The position numbers and the translations under genes were made by a program. Below the pieces are notes generated by a model. That model was not told the origin of the DNA. It ran no database searches and saw only the letters and a program-made list of their open reading frames with translations. From contig NC_009393.2 of NCBI RefSeq assembly GCF_000002875.2, positions 5,001 to 69,000 of the forward strand: a DNA stretch of 64,000 bases. Direction: 5' to 3'. Source of the stretch: Leishmania infantum JPCM5. Its lineage: Eukaryota > Euglenozoa > Kinetoplastea > Trypanosomatida > Trypanosomatidae. Below, in pieces: positions 31,101 to 42,900 of the stretch (its first letter is position 1; each line of letters starts with the position of its first letter).

Positions 31101-31859
31101 TATATCCACGTTCCACGTGTGTCATGACAACTATGGCAGTCGAAACATGCGCTACAAAAGCGGATCGCTTGCTCTTCCACCGAGGTTACAAAAAAAGTCT
31201 CTCAGCGGAGAGGCAGCTGACAAGGTGCAATGATTTATCTATTCCCCTTCGCGCTCCTCGCTATCATGCCCTCCCCTCCCCCTTCGTCGATCTGTTGCCT
31301 TCTCCGTCTCCTCTGCTATTAATGGCAAACGCACGTTCCCCCCTCCCCCACAATCTTCGTCTCGTTGCGCACCGTGGCAGATGTCGTTCACCATATCCGC
31401 CCTACACAAAGCCTAACAGTTTTTTTCTTTCTGTGCCTCTCTTTTCCCCCAGCGACAACCTTTTCACTGCTCCTCCCCCCCCCCGCGGCTCTGTCGTCAG
31501 CCTCCCTCACACGTTGCTGCAAGCCCACACACTGGGCAAGCACAGGTGCTCGCTCCATCAGGAACACGCACGGAGAAAAGGTACTCATCAAGTAGCGGAA
31601 AAACAAAAGTCCCGAAACACGCGGCGCCAGCACGTGTTTTCTCTCCGCCTCTCCCCTGCTCGACCGCTTCCGCACGTCTCACATTCTGCTTTTCGCTCAC
31701 CGTTGTTCCCTTGCGAATCGGAACTCCCGCCTTCTGTTTTTATTATTATTATTATTTCCTCTCTGTGCTTATACGTCGCCTCGTGTGCACGTGCGACTTG
31801 CACTTGACGACGCCGTCTCTGCTTGCGTTCACATCTCCAGCTTGCACTCTTTTTCTTTT
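25106..31859. other. 6.7-kb gene-free interval between the second and third RRM genes
   Basis: No protein domain was found in any frame; long ORFs (for example 28566-29495 and 29485-30246) are low-complexity Ser/Leu/Pro/Cys or Lys/Arg strings from biased DNA. Features seen are a (GT)n run at 27023-27044, (TA)n at 27996-28012, an ATT trinucleotide run at about 31738-31756, C-runs near 31477-31485, and a purine-rich block at about 29690-30340 that breaks the pyrimidine bias. The likely acceptor for the third RRM gene is the CAG with AG at 31839-31840. Confidence 0.45.
27996..28012. repeat. (TA)n microsatellite
   Basis: One of four pure TA runs of similar length in the window (also 19303-19317, 19998-20011 and 47124-47142), all in intergenic DNA. 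Confidence 0.9.
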
Positions 31860-31865
31860 ATGTAA
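31860..31865 (+). promoter_or_regulatory. Minimal upstream ORF (ATG-TAA start-stop)
   Basis: The leader of the third RRM gene contains ATG immediately followed by TAA, ending two bases before the main ATG at 31868. If splicing uses AG 31839-31840, the element lies in the mature leader. Start-stop elements are known in other eukaryotes to stall initiating ribosomes; a repressive role here is inference. Confidence 0.55.
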
Positions 31866-31867
31866 CG

Positions 31868-32767
31868 ATGACACTGAACTTCGACATTCTTGCCGGCAAC
31901 AACGTTGACTGGGGCTTCGAGTGCCTTCCTACTGCTCCTGAGCGTAGCCCTGCCCCTGCCCTCTTCACGCCCTTCGGCGTCACAGCCGGCACCGAGTCGG
32001 ACTTGATGATGGCGAGCGCTTTGCAGGCACCCGCACCGCGCGTCATGTCCGGGTCGCTGCAGGCCATGACCCAGAGCGTGCCGTTAAGCGACTACGGTGA
32101 GAATGTGTCGCCGATGAAGAACGACTCGCTCAACATGTCGGTGCAGGCAAGCGACCCCGCTGCGCGTGCCTATGACAGCAACTTGTACGTTGCGTCTCTA
32201 CCCGAGTGGTTTACGGATGCCGACCTGCACGAGCTGTTCAAGCGCTTTGGCCCCATCGTTTCTGCCAAGGTCATGTGCCACAAGGGAACGCACCACTGCA
32301 AGGGCTACGGCTTCGTGCTGTTCCAGCGCACCGACGACGCGGCAGTCGCGCGATCGGAGATGATTGGTCACGTAGTGGGCGGCAATAAGATCCAGGTTCG
32401 TCGTGCCCGCTCTGCCGCCAGTGCCCCTCTCACAGAGGCCGCTTCCGCTGTGAGCGGCACCTTTACTGAGTCCCCCGGCTCGACGCGCGCGTCGTCGTCG
32501 AACGTGACGCCCATCAACTATGCCGCGCACGTGGTGCCGGCCCAGCAGCCGTCGTTTAACCCCCTGTACCCCTCCACCACAGCCTTGACCCCGACCTACG
32601 TTCTGACAAACCCCAGTGCTCCAATGCAGAATGCAACACACACGCAACCGGCCATGTTGGTGGCCATCCCGAACGGTCGCACGATGGTGCAGGGTGCGGG
32701 TGATGTGATGTACATGGTTTTGGCGTCGTCTGCGCAGCAGATGCAGTCAACCAGCGCGATCTACTAA
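31868..32767 (+). CDS. Single-RRM RNA-binding protein with N-terminal extension (third of three)
   Basis: A 299-residue protein. About 100 residues of Ala/Pro/Ser/Met-rich sequence precede the RRM, which has RNP2 L-Y-V-A-S-L at 106-111 and RNP1 K-G-Y-G-F-V-L-F at 145-152, ending with I-Q-V-R-R-A-R near 180. The C terminus is Ser/Thr/Pro/Gln-rich with a segment (V-A-I-P-N-G-R-T-M-V-Q) matching the end of the second RRM protein. The domain shares N-L-Y-V-A-S-L-P-x-W and the loop length with the other two RRMs. It is probably an mRNA regulator. Its own translation may be restrained by the ATG-TAA element directly upstream. It is flanked by about 9 kb of gene-poor DNA upstream to the SIDER and 12 kb downstream. 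Confidence 0.9.
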   Translation: MTLNFDILAGNNVDWGFECLPTAPERSPAPALFTPFGVTAGTESDLMMASALQAPAPRVMSGSLQAMTQSVPLSDYGENVSPMKNDSLNMSVQASDPAARAYDSNLYVASLPEWFTDADLHELFKRFGPIVSAKVMCHKGTHHCKGYGFVLFQRTDDAAVARSEMIGHVVGGNKIQVRRARSAASAPLTEAASAVSGTFTESPGSTRASSSNVTPINYAAHVVPAQQPSFNPLYPSTTALTPTYVLTNPSAPMQNATHTQPAMLVAIPNGRTMVQGAGDVMYMVLASSAQQMQSTSAIY

Positions 32768-35700
32768 GCACCAGCACCTCATGCCATGGGCGACGCGCCA
32801 CTTGCGCCAGCGCAGTCGAGGATTTTGGGGGTATGTCCCTCATCGGCCTCTGCGTCCCACGCCTCGAACACCTTGCTGCTGCCTTCCCTCCTTTCCATCT
32901 GCTTTTTTTCCTCCTCCCTCCCTTCGTGTCTTCCCTTTGTTCGGCTCCTTGCTTGTATTTTTGTCGGCCTCGCTTCTCTCTTTTGTTGTTTTGTTTTTAT
33001 GCCCGGCTTTGGCGTTTTGCGTCCTATTTTCTTCCATCTCACATCTCTGTGTGCGTGTTTGTGAGTGTGTCTATTCCCTCGTGCTTTCTTGTTTCTCGGC
33101 CCATCATCTTCCCTCCCCCCCCCCTTTCTGCCTCTCGCGTGCTTTGATATCCTGTAAAGGATGTTACTGGGCACTCTCTCCTCTCGTCTTCCCCCCCCCC
33201 TCTCTGATTCTTTTTGTCGGTGTTCTCGCTTTCTTTTCTTTCTGCCTGTGCCTCCTCCTCCTCCTTCCCCTCTCCCCCACTTGCTGATACTTCGTCCTCC
33301 TTTCTTCACCCGCACGCTTTCTTCCTGTTGTTGTCGTTTCTTCTATCGATGTGAGATTCACGTGGTCCATGCGGGATTTGGTTTTTGGTGTTGTGACGTA
33401 TCTCTCCGTATACTCTCTGTCGCCGCTGTGCACCGTTTCCGTATGCCGCCTCTCTTACTCTTCTCGGCCCCCGTCGCTCTTCTTCTCCCGCATCTATTGT
33501 GGTTATTCGCCTGCTGAGGGCGAGGAATGAAGGGGGAGGAAGGAGGAGGCGGAGGGTGAGGCCAACAGGATTAGATGTTCGTGCTCCCCCTTCTTTTTCC
33601 CCACTCCTTCCTTCTCTACTCCCCGTTGGTTTCTTTTGTTCCGTTTGCCCTCTCCTTTTCTCCACTCGCCACGCCGCCGACTTTTCTTCTGTCTTTAACC
33701 CCCCCCCCTTTCGATCTTCGCTTGTCGTGCGCACTTTTGACTACTTAGCTTGAAAGTTACCCTTGTCTCTTCTTACTCCCTTCTCTACTTCCTTCACACA
33801 CCCTTCCTTATACATCAATCATCATGATCGCTGTCGTTTTACTATTATTTCCCGCCGACTTCCTTGTCTGCTGCGCGCCTTCATAACCCTCCCAGCGACA
33901 GGAAAGCGAGAGAATCAGCAAGGTAAGGCCTCCGACAAAGGGAACTCTCCACTTCGAGCACACACGCGCGCAAGTCTGCATACCCGATGAACTGTCCGTA
34001 CGTGTGTTTTTGTGTGCGTGTTTATAGTCTGCTCTTCTCCATCCCGCTCTTAGCGTGTGCCTGCGCGGTGTGTGTGTGTGTGTGCACCTTGACACGTCTG
34101 CGTCACCGTTTCTCGTCCGCTCGCCAACGGCAAAAGAGAAGACGCCCCCACACGCACACGGCAACAGAGAAACAACTTTTCGCTTTCCCGTTTTTTTTTG
34201 CTCTCTCCTTCTCTCCCTCCTCCCTCTCCTTTTTGCTTTTTACTGCTTCGACACTCGTTCTTTGTGTCATGGTATTGTGTCTTGTTTCTGCCTCGCTGCT
34301 GCTGCCGTGTGTGTGTGTGCGTGCGTCTCCCTCTTTGTTTTCCTTCCGTTCTATCATTACCATCTGGAGACTCCTTTTTTTTCCCTTGTTTGCTTGGTGG
34401 TGGTGTTATCGCTATCTTCTCACACGCTAAACGCTTCGCCTGTCGTTTGCTTTGCTTCCACCTCCTCCCCCTTCTTCGGATTCAAAATGGGCCTGTCGTC
34501 TTTCTCGCTTACCCGCTCGCTGTGCGTGGGTAAATGTTCAGGTGTGGGCATGTGTGTGTGTGTGTATGTGCGTGTTTGTGTTGGAGATGCAGACCAGAAT
34601 AACCGGGCGCTTGCCTTGTCTACTGTGTGCGTGAAAGAGAGCGGTAGTGTGCACACAAGCGTCTGATTGTGCTTGCCCCCGCACCCCACACGTACCCCAC
34701 AACGTCTGCCCGATAGAGGCGTCTCCCTTTCTTATAGTTCCACCCCGTCTTTGTGTTTGTTTCTGGTCCACACCTTACGTGCTCTGTCACTTCTTACCTT
34801 CTGTGCTGCTTTGGTGAATATTTTTTTTTCGTCTCTTTCGTCGTCGTCACGCTGGTGCAGCTCTTCTTTCGCTCTCTCTCTGCCCGTCCACGTCTGGATG
34901 ACGTGCCCTTTTATCTTGCGTGCGCCGTGTGGGACGTGCTGGCCGTCCTCCTCCACACGCTCCCCCCTCCCCTCCGTATGCGGGGGGAGAGCGTACCCAA
35001 GAAGCACCCAGAAAATGAAAAAAAGGAAGCATTTAGGTCGACGATGGAGTAAGCACGAGTGCACATGGAGAAGACACACAAAAATGCAATCAGTACCAAA
35101 CAGAAGGCAGAAATCAGAAAACAAAATCGAACGCACACACACAGACACTCACAGACAGATACGGCCTTTGTGGCTTGTCCTCCAGCCCCTTCCCCCCTCC
35201 TCGCTTTCTCTCCCGTTTTTGATTCCTCTCCGTGCTCTCTGCGTTCCCTCTCGGTCTCCAGTCCTTTACTGCTTATTTTTGCCTCGCCGTTCTTTCCTTG
35301 TTCGTTCCTTTGTTTATTTTTGCCGCGTCGGCTCGTTTTTCTTTTCCTCCTTTTTTTTTTCCGGGTTTGTGCTCCTCGCTTGTGTGCATGCGTCTTGCTG
35401 GCGGTAGGGCGATGTTGTAGGGGAATGACGCTGCCACGTTGCATTCGCTTTTTCTAAAAGAGAAGGCCAAGGTCCTCGTCAATCAGAACGGCTTTGATGT
35501 TTTCACTTCTGCTTCTCTGTTGGCTGCGTTTCTCTTTTCGTTGTTTCTCTTCGCGTGCGGTCTGTCGTCACTTCTGTTTTTCACTTCTGCCATCTATGTG
35601 CGTCAGTTCACACCGACACGGGATAGAGAGCTTGCCCGACCGGCCAGCAACTAAATGCAGCGTAAGAGAGAGTGGGAAAGGCGGGGATATGGGACTCGTG

Positions 35701-37198
35701 GACTAGAGGAAGGCGGTTAACTACGTCAGCCCCCTCCCCTCCCCCTCTTTTTTTTTCTACCCAAGCATGTGAGAAGGTATTTTTTCTCATCGCTGCTTTT
35801 GTTCATTTTTTTGTGGGGGTCCTACGACGTCTTTTGTGCGTGTGCGTGTTTCCTCCCTCTCTTTTCCCTCTTTTTCTTTGTTTGGCCACTTCTTTCCTCT
35901 TTCTGTACCGCGTACTTTTCCTTTGTTTTTGTTTTTTTTTTCTCATGGAGGGCAGTTCTCATCATTAATAACACAAATCTGTGCTGGAGCGCCAGCGTAA
36001 TGGAGACATGAATATGTGTGTGCTAGTGTGTGTGTGTGTGTGGCGATGCTGTCGATACACTTGGACCGTCGCACACACACAGGCACACAGACACAGACAC
36101 AGACATAGACGAGCACAAGAATAACTGCACCTATCCTTGTGAGTGTGTGTGTGTGTTGCGCGTAGAGATGCAAGCGCACTCACATGCAGGCCTGTGCGTA
36201 CACGCAATAACACTTGTATGAGGCGTAAAGTATGCATGAGCACAGACAAAGTCCCCCCTCTCCTATTTATGCGATGCGTGGGCGTGGCTTTCTTCGTTTT
36301 CCCTTTTTTGTTTCCCTCCCCCCGTTCCTCTAGGTGCTCTCACATGCACACGCAAAGGCGCAATGCAGCTGCTCGCTTCGACCTCCCCCCTCCCCCTCCT
36401 CCTCCTCCTCTTCGGTCATGAAGAGACAGCATTAGCCAACTGTTTCCTCTGTTTGTTTGTTTTTCTTTCTCACGTGTGTCTATGTGACGACGCTGCATGC
36501 TCAAGAACTTCTGCTGCTAGTGCTGTTGCTGCTTATGAGCGATTTCATTTCTCAGAAGCCCTCCCCCTTTTTTCCCCAATCGCCGGTTTGCCTCCCCACC
36601 AAGTGTGTGTGTGTGTGTGTGACAACCTATTCTTACTTGCCAATACGTTATTTTTCTTCTCACAACGCCTGCTGCTCCCCACCCCTTCCCCTCTCTTCTC
36701 TTATGTTTCTTTCGTTTTTTTTTGCGTTTTCCTCTGTGATGTACACAGGGTGTGTGTCTCTCACCCTGCACCTGTCCTTCTTTCTTTCTCGCCTGCTCGC
36801 CCCCGTCCCCTGCCACTTTTTTTTGTTTGTCGCTTTCCTTTTTTTTTCTCTATCGGTGTGTGTGTGTGTGTATTCTGCAACAGCGCTGCGTTGTGTTTTG
36901 GTTGCTGTGCCTTTCTCTATTTTTGGTTTAGGTGTGTGTGTGTGTGTGTGTGTGCTCGTTTCCGCGTGGGTGTGTGTATTCGGAGGGCGCGTGTGTCGTG
37001 CCTCAAGCTTCGTCCTCCTCCTGCTTCTTCGCGCGTTACAGATGTGGTTGATGGTGCTGTCTGTGCTTTGGCCCAGCCTTGTACGTGAGCAGACGGTCTG
37101 TCGTGTGCGGCGCGTATCTCACCCGTCTGCCTGTCACACAGCACAAACAGAGGCACGCGCTCTCACGTGTCTTCTCTCATCGCGGTGCGGCAGAGAAA
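32768..37198. other. Gene-free interval, first part, after the third RRM gene
   Basis: No recognisable gene. It is strongly C/T-rich over most of its length (for example 32870-33330, 33590-33720, 34190-34420, 36640-36930) with GT microsatellites at about 34068-34083, 36028-36042, 36604-36621 and 36932-36954. Short A/G-rich blocks occur at 33525-33570 and 35050-35160. Probably a very long 3' UTR of the RRM mRNA plus spacer. Confidence 0.45.
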
Positions 37199-37399
37199 AT
37201 GACGCGCGCAACGTCACTCAAGATCGCACACACAAGCACAGTTGAAGTACCGACGGGCATCGCTGCAGCTGCCCGCCGCGGGCTCCTTTGTTTCTTTTGG
37301 CTCCCTAGTCTTGTCACTTGGGCGGTTGCTCTGCATCGGACTGGTGCCCCCAATATAAACACGCACCATGTCTTGCTGAGGCAGTTAGCACAAGGCTAG
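37199..37399 (+). CDS. Candidate 66-residue microprotein (doubtful)
   Basis: The ORF begins at the first ATG after a C/T tract (about 37160-37180) and a CAG at 37191-37193. The predicted protein starts with a basic, hydroxylated stretch (M-T-R-A-T-S-L-K-I), followed by an Ala/Arg segment and one hydrophobic helix (about residues 28-44, G-L-L-C-F-F-W-L-P-S-L-V-T-W-A-V-A). This arrangement resembles small mitochondrial inner-membrane proteins, but no family is recognised. Codon context is more complex than in the flanking tracts. It may be chance. Confidence 0.2.
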   Translation: MTRATSLKIAHTSTVEVPTGIAAAARRGLLCFFWLPSLVTWAVALHRTGAPNINTHHVLLRQLAQG

Positions 37400-37950
37400 A
37401 GAAGAAGGCACGCGGGAGATGGGGCAGCGGCAGACGGCTAAGTCAGCTCTGAGACGGCGGTTGGGCATACCGAAAAGAGGGAGGTGGTCTGTGGCGTTGA
37501 GCAGGTGCTGAGGACAAGCTCGCGTCTCCATTGCATTGTGCGTGGCCCTCATCTTCTCTCCATCCCCCCCCCCCCCCAAGCTGCCCCCTCCTTCCTCAGC
37601 TACTGGACGAGCAGGCTGCCGCCGACGCTCCTACCTCCACTGCCTTCCCCCATCCCCTTTTGAGTTATTTTTGTGTGTTCACTTTGTAGACGTTCTCATG
37701 TTTACTTTTTGTTTCGCAGCCGTCATGACAGCCTTCTCTCTCCCCCAACACACACACGCACTTGTGCATGCACACATACAGCCCTCTCCTCCTTTCAATA
37801 TATTTTGCTCGGCACATATTTCTTACGCGCGCCCCCGCGGCTGGCGCGGTGGAAGAGGGCTGGGGGATGGCGGCAGCCGCTCTCCTTTACCTAACTCTTC
37901 TTCTCTCTCCTCCCCCTCCTCGCCCGCGCCTCTGTTTGTTTTGTGCATTG

Positions 37951-37988
<38 letters not shown>

Positions 37989-38599
37989 GGTTACATCCTT
38001 TATTTTCGGGTATTCCATCTTTTTGGTCTCAGTGTTATTTTGTTTTCTTCTGTCCTTCGGATTCCATCGTCTGCGTAGGAGTGTCTCGCCGCCGCAGTGC
38101 CTTCCCTCCCTCCGTCAGCACCTTTCCATGTAAGGAAGCTCCGCGCGCACAGAGGCACGCACTTGGCCAAAACACACACACACACACAACTTCGACCTCG
38201 AATCGGGTTATTATTTTCGCAGACAGTTGCAGCGGCAGAAGGCGAAACCGAAGTCATGCATACTCGAGATCATCCTCGTTTCGGACACGAGCACCCACAC
38301 CCCGCACCCGCACTCGCACGTGTGCGCCTTTTGTGCGCAACACGAACAGATTAAAGAAAAGAAAACGAATAAAGAAGAGCAACAAGATGATGACTGCAAA
38401 GAGAAACAACAAAAAAAACGAATGCATCCAACACAGCAGCAGCCACAACCACAAGCGAGTAATGCACCCTGACCTGAGCAGCGTTGTCGTTCTTCTACTT
38501 TTCTTTGCGCTTTCTTCCATCGACGCATGCGCTATTCCTTTCCATTTTTTTTCCCTTTGATGTGCTTTTTTCATCCTTTTTTCCGTCTTTCTACACCAG
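37400..38599. other. Gene-free interval with long microsatellites
   Basis: Contains a C-run at 37566-37578, the longest (GT)n run in the window (about 37955-37983), a short CA run at 38172-38188, and an A-rich purine block at about 38345-38430 lying just upstream of the retroelement-like island. No coding sequence seen. Confidence 0.45.
37955..37983. repeat. (GT)n microsatellite
   Basis: The longest GT dinucleotide run in the window, about 14 units, within a pyrimidine-rich non-coding interval. Similar shorter runs occur at 27023-27044, 36932-36954 and 59168-59190. Confidence 0.9.
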
Positions 38600-39910
38600 A
38601 AGTGCAAGGCTGCTGAACCTACGAGAGGGCAGGAGGCCATCCTCGCCCCAGCTCTGCGCGGGCATCTGTCCGTGTCTTGGATTCCTGTAACGCTGGGTGA
38701 CCGGAAGTGACTGCATGGAGTGCAGATGGTTCGCTGCCTGCCGCTCCGCTAGTACTATGGTGTCCCCCCCTTCTGTGTTTATTATGAGGGCAGCTGACTC
38801 GGCGTTGTACCCGGTGTGCTACGCGTGATGCGCGGATCGCTCGATGCTTGAAGCAGGTCTCGCCTCAGGCTATGGTCTTGCACGCAGTGATTTGATTACG
38901 CACATATCCCTCGCGCTGCAGGGGCTTCTCGTGTCACGTATCTCTGGCTGCCCGCCTGCGCCCCTTCAGGAGGACACGCTATGAGTTCTTTGCGATCAGG
39001 CGCATGCTTATCCACGGGCCCATTCCGCTTGACACAGCCATTCCCTTCAAAGGCATGCGGATTCAGGAGAAGACGGAGTGGCGCTGCTGCCACAGTCTCA
39101 TGGAAGTGTCCTGTCTGTCGCGGCACATGCGGACAAGTCATCCAAGCACGCCCCCATGACCCCAACGGGCATGGACGATGAAGGCAGCTAGCCCCCTACC
39201 AGACAACAACGCCGTCCTGAAACAGGTCCCAGGGCCCGAAAACGCGAGCGCTGCGAAGCACAGCTGGCGTGGCGTATGAAATCGAAAGAAGGCATGCAGA
39301 GGTCAGCAGAACGCGAGTGATGGACGAGCGAGACGCGAAGAGACCCACACCGGTCAGCGGCACAGTGCATGTGCGCGAAGGCATGAGACATCACCTGCAT
39401 CTGGCGGGGTGGGCTGATGAGGCACAAGTGCCGGAAGCATGGCAAGAACACCCCGAGTCGCGCCATCGAGTCCTCCAGACTCTCCAGTGTGGCGAGTCAC
39501 CGCGCCATACTCTTGAATCCCACGGCTTGAGGCGACTGAGGGCGAAGCATGGCATACGCAGGCAAGGGGTGTGCAGAGTCTCAGAGGGCCCTGACCTGCG
39601 GCTGGCCAACTTCCCCCTTGAGCTCAGGCGGCATGCACCGAGGCCAGCCCCCTGTTACCCACGCGGCTGGCATCCACCGCCTCCATCCTTGAGTGCATGA
39701 CCTTGAGCACGGCCCGCCTGGATCAAGGCATGCCGTCCACGCGAGTCTCCGTCTGGCGCCGATCGCGCAGCACGCATCCGAAGAACGAACGCGCGGGTGT
39801 ACAAACGGTGCCCGTGCGACGCGCGGCCCGCTTCGACGGCAGGATGGTTTGTCCTAGACGACCAGGATGTAGCCGTGATGCGACAGAGGCAGGTGAGCTG
39901 TGACTGTGCA
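38600..39910 (+). mobile_element. High-complexity island with C2H2 zinc-finger remnants, possible dead retrotransposon end
   Basis: A 1.3-kb block, GC-rich and free of the pyrimidine tracts on both sides. No long ORF survives, but + strand frames show zinc-finger-like pieces in sequence. Frame 2 near 39104-39180 reads W-K-C-P-V-C, then 12 residues, H, four residues, H. The overlapping frame 3 gives C-L-S-R-H-M-R-T-S-H-P. At about 39394-39440 a frame reads C-I-W-R-G-G-L-M-R-H-K-C-R-K-H. Near 39480-39550 there is C-G-E-S...L-E-S-H, and near 39570-39640 C-R-V-S...L-R-R-H. Repeated L-x2-H motifs in shifting frames suggest a decayed C2H2 array. Ingi/L1Tc-clade retrotransposons end in C2H2 fingers, and Leishmania keeps only degenerate relatives (DIREs). 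No reverse transcriptase motif is visible, so a decayed zinc-finger gene is the alternative. Confidence 0.35.
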
Positions 39911-42900
39911 TGCGTCGATTGGTTCGCCTGTTCGTCGTATAACGGACACTCGGAAGAGAGAAGTCCTTCCCCCTTCTGTCGGTGTCTGCGTATCGGTGCA
40001 CGCAAAGCCCCTGTATGTTTTGTGCCATCACCAGCTTGTCTACCTTTTCAGGATGTTTCCTTGGCGTTGGCGTGAGCCGCACCCTCTTACCCTTCCCTTA
40101 CAGTGTTTGCGCTTTAGGCCTATTCGGTATGCGTCGATATCCCCACCCCCACCCCACCCCTCCCCCCGTGAGCGTCTTTCCCGTTTGTTCCTCCCTTTCT
40201 GCCTTTCTTTTTTCCACCGTTTTTTCTTCTCTTACTTGGGTGTGGGGTCTCCCGCTGTACTGTTATTTAACGTTACCCCTCTCCCCTCCCCCTTCCGTTT
40301 ATGTGTCGTGCCTGTATGCTTCGCTTGGTTTCACTGCTGTCGCGCGCCTCCATCACAGCCGTCGCTGCGGCCTTACTGAGGTGTTTTGTGTTCCTGTGTG
40401 TGCGGGTGGGTGGGGGGGTATTCCATTGCATACGCTGATGATGTTGTGCCCGGGCTTCCATGCACACTTCACACATGCATACATATATACGCACAAAACC
40501 TGCCCTTGCTGCGCGGCAGCGTGTGCACGTGACTGAGGTCGTTCATGTTTTGTTTTTTTCGCTTCTATTGCTCGTCCCACCACCCCTATTCTCCCCTCTC
40601 CATCAGCTGCCATGGCTCTGGGTGCCGCTGATGAGGGGTAGTGACGGGCGAACTGGAGTTGCGCACGCGCATCTGTAACTCTGCCTTATCTCCAACCGTT
40701 CTCTCCTCCTCCTTGTCGCTTCTCTGACGCTTTTTGCATCACTTACTTCGACTCGCCGCCCCACTTCCCTCCATCGCCCACGGCCACTCGCTCTCTGTGT
40801 TTTGTTGGCGCATGTCTGCCGATTGGCCCTCTTCTCTTTTTGGGGGAGGGGAACGGGGCTATTGGGACGCTCTCTCGTCCCCCTTCTCTTTTCCTTTAAC
40901 CCCCCCCCCACTCCACCCCCTCCCCCCATCCCTTCACACATGGTACGCTGACGCGTTGAGGGATGACCCCGGTCGAAGCGTTGGAGTGACTGGCGGGGGA
41001 GGGGGCCGGTATTTGGGTTTACGTATCTGTGTGTGCCGCGTCGCACTAGCTGTTTTCCCTCGATGTATTGCCTTGCTCACTGCTGTCATCGCCCCCCCCC
41101 CTGCTCGCCCTGCTGCAAGCTCGAAGAATGAGGTACGAGGGCGGCGAGGAAAGCGCTACGACCTCTTTGAGCTCCTTCCTCGCTCCTGCTTCTCCCCCTC
41201 CCTTCCCTCAACGAAAAGCGGGTGGACAGCGCTTTCTTTCCCACCGCCTACTGAAACCCCAGTGCGACGAAGCGAGCCGTGAAACCTGCTCTTGCGGCAG
41301 GCGTTAGAAGTTGTGAGAGGCTTAGCAACTCGTGTAGGTTTTTTTTCGTCACGACAAGTTTGGCGGAGCGCTTTCAATCGCCGGGAACTAGCCATATGTA
41401 TGCAGATGTATGTATGCGTTTGTGCATGTGTGCTCTGGCGCATGCATCTCCTCTCTGCTCCCTCAGCGAGTAGGGGTGTATGGCATTTTCGTTCTTCTTC
41501 GTGCGCATCTTGAAGATGCAGTCGGCTCTCTTTCGCATGGTCTTCTGTCTCTGAGCTGTCCGCCGCGCTTCTAGTTTGTTTGCTTGTCCCCCTCTTCTGC
41601 GCTTGCCCTTAGTATAACATCTTCACCGGTGCTTTAGCTGGTGATCTCCCCACCCCCAGCTCTCCTGCTACTTTCCTCTTCGTCTCCCGAAAGTCTATTT
41701 CTTGTTCCTCCCTCTCCCCAACTTGTAGCTGCTCATCCCTATTTTCGCCTCACTTCGTTTGTTGCTTCGGTCCTCGGCTTTCACCGTCGTCCATCCCCAC
41801 CTTTTCCTCCTTTTCCCTGTTAATTTCTTTATTCTTCTCCCCCTCCCACTCCCCCTTGTTGCCCGCGCGCTGCCCGCTGACTCTCTCGCTCGTTTCGAGT
41901 TTCGCCGGCTCATCTTCCTCTGGCCTTTTGTCTCAGCGCTTCTCATGAGCAGTGCTCACTTCCACCCTCACGGATGCCCCCCCCCCCCGACTTTGACGGA
42001 AGTGGGGAGTGGAATGAGAAGAGTGTGGCACGTTACGGCGAGGCGCACGCGCTGGGCTCCCGCATACGTATCCAGAGAGCTTCCGACAGGAGGTCCCGCA
42101 TCTTGTGGGCCAACACGCTGAGCACACTGAGTGTCGGGATGTGCCTGCAACAGGCCAATAGGAGCACAGATGCACAGCGGTCTACTCACCCACGCAAATG
42201 CAGTGCCTTTCGTAAAGAGATCCAGATACTGCACAGATGTAGCCTGCACGCTTCTCCTCCTCTCCTTTCCGTTCCCCACACTCCTGTCGTCAGTGCCTTC
42301 GGAGTTGAGCACACATCTCTGCCTCGTTCTATATAATCGAGGTGAAAGCTCGCATCTCTGTGTGTCTGTGTGTGCGCGGAGTCATCTTTTCTCTCCTTTT
42401 TGTTGCTATTCGCCTGCACGGGCGTGCAAGGAGTGAGCGAAGCAAGTGCGATTGGGTTCCATAACTTGTCAGTCACTTCCTCATCCGTCCCACCCTTCCG
42501 TGCCGCCCTCAGTGCTTCAGGTCTTGATTACAGCATTTTCTCAAGCACAAGCCTTCACTCTCTCTCCCCCCCCCCACACACGCACACACAGAACAGACAG
42601 AACACCCGTGCGCTGATGACGGTGGGGAGTGAGAGGGAGGGCGACGGCGCTCTGTGGCTTTTTTTCCGTTTCGGTCTCCCTCCGGGGTAGCCGCACGCCC
42701 TTTGCTGTCCTCGCTTTGGTGATGACGGTCAAGGAACGTGTTCGCCTCACTTGCTGTTGTGCATGCGTGGGTGGATGTTGTGAGGCGGGTCGTTGTGCTG
42801 CTGTGCGCATAGACTCACTTCGCCTCGTGGAGGGTTGCACGCACACGCACGCACGTGTACCTTTTATTTATAGCGGGGCTTTAGTGATTATGGCTGCGTT

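Noticed and set aside
41974..42336. 120-codon ORF in a small high-complexity patch
   Set aside because: Starts in a C-run (poly-Pro), has no recognisable domain and only a weak acceptor; listed only as part of the gene-free interval.
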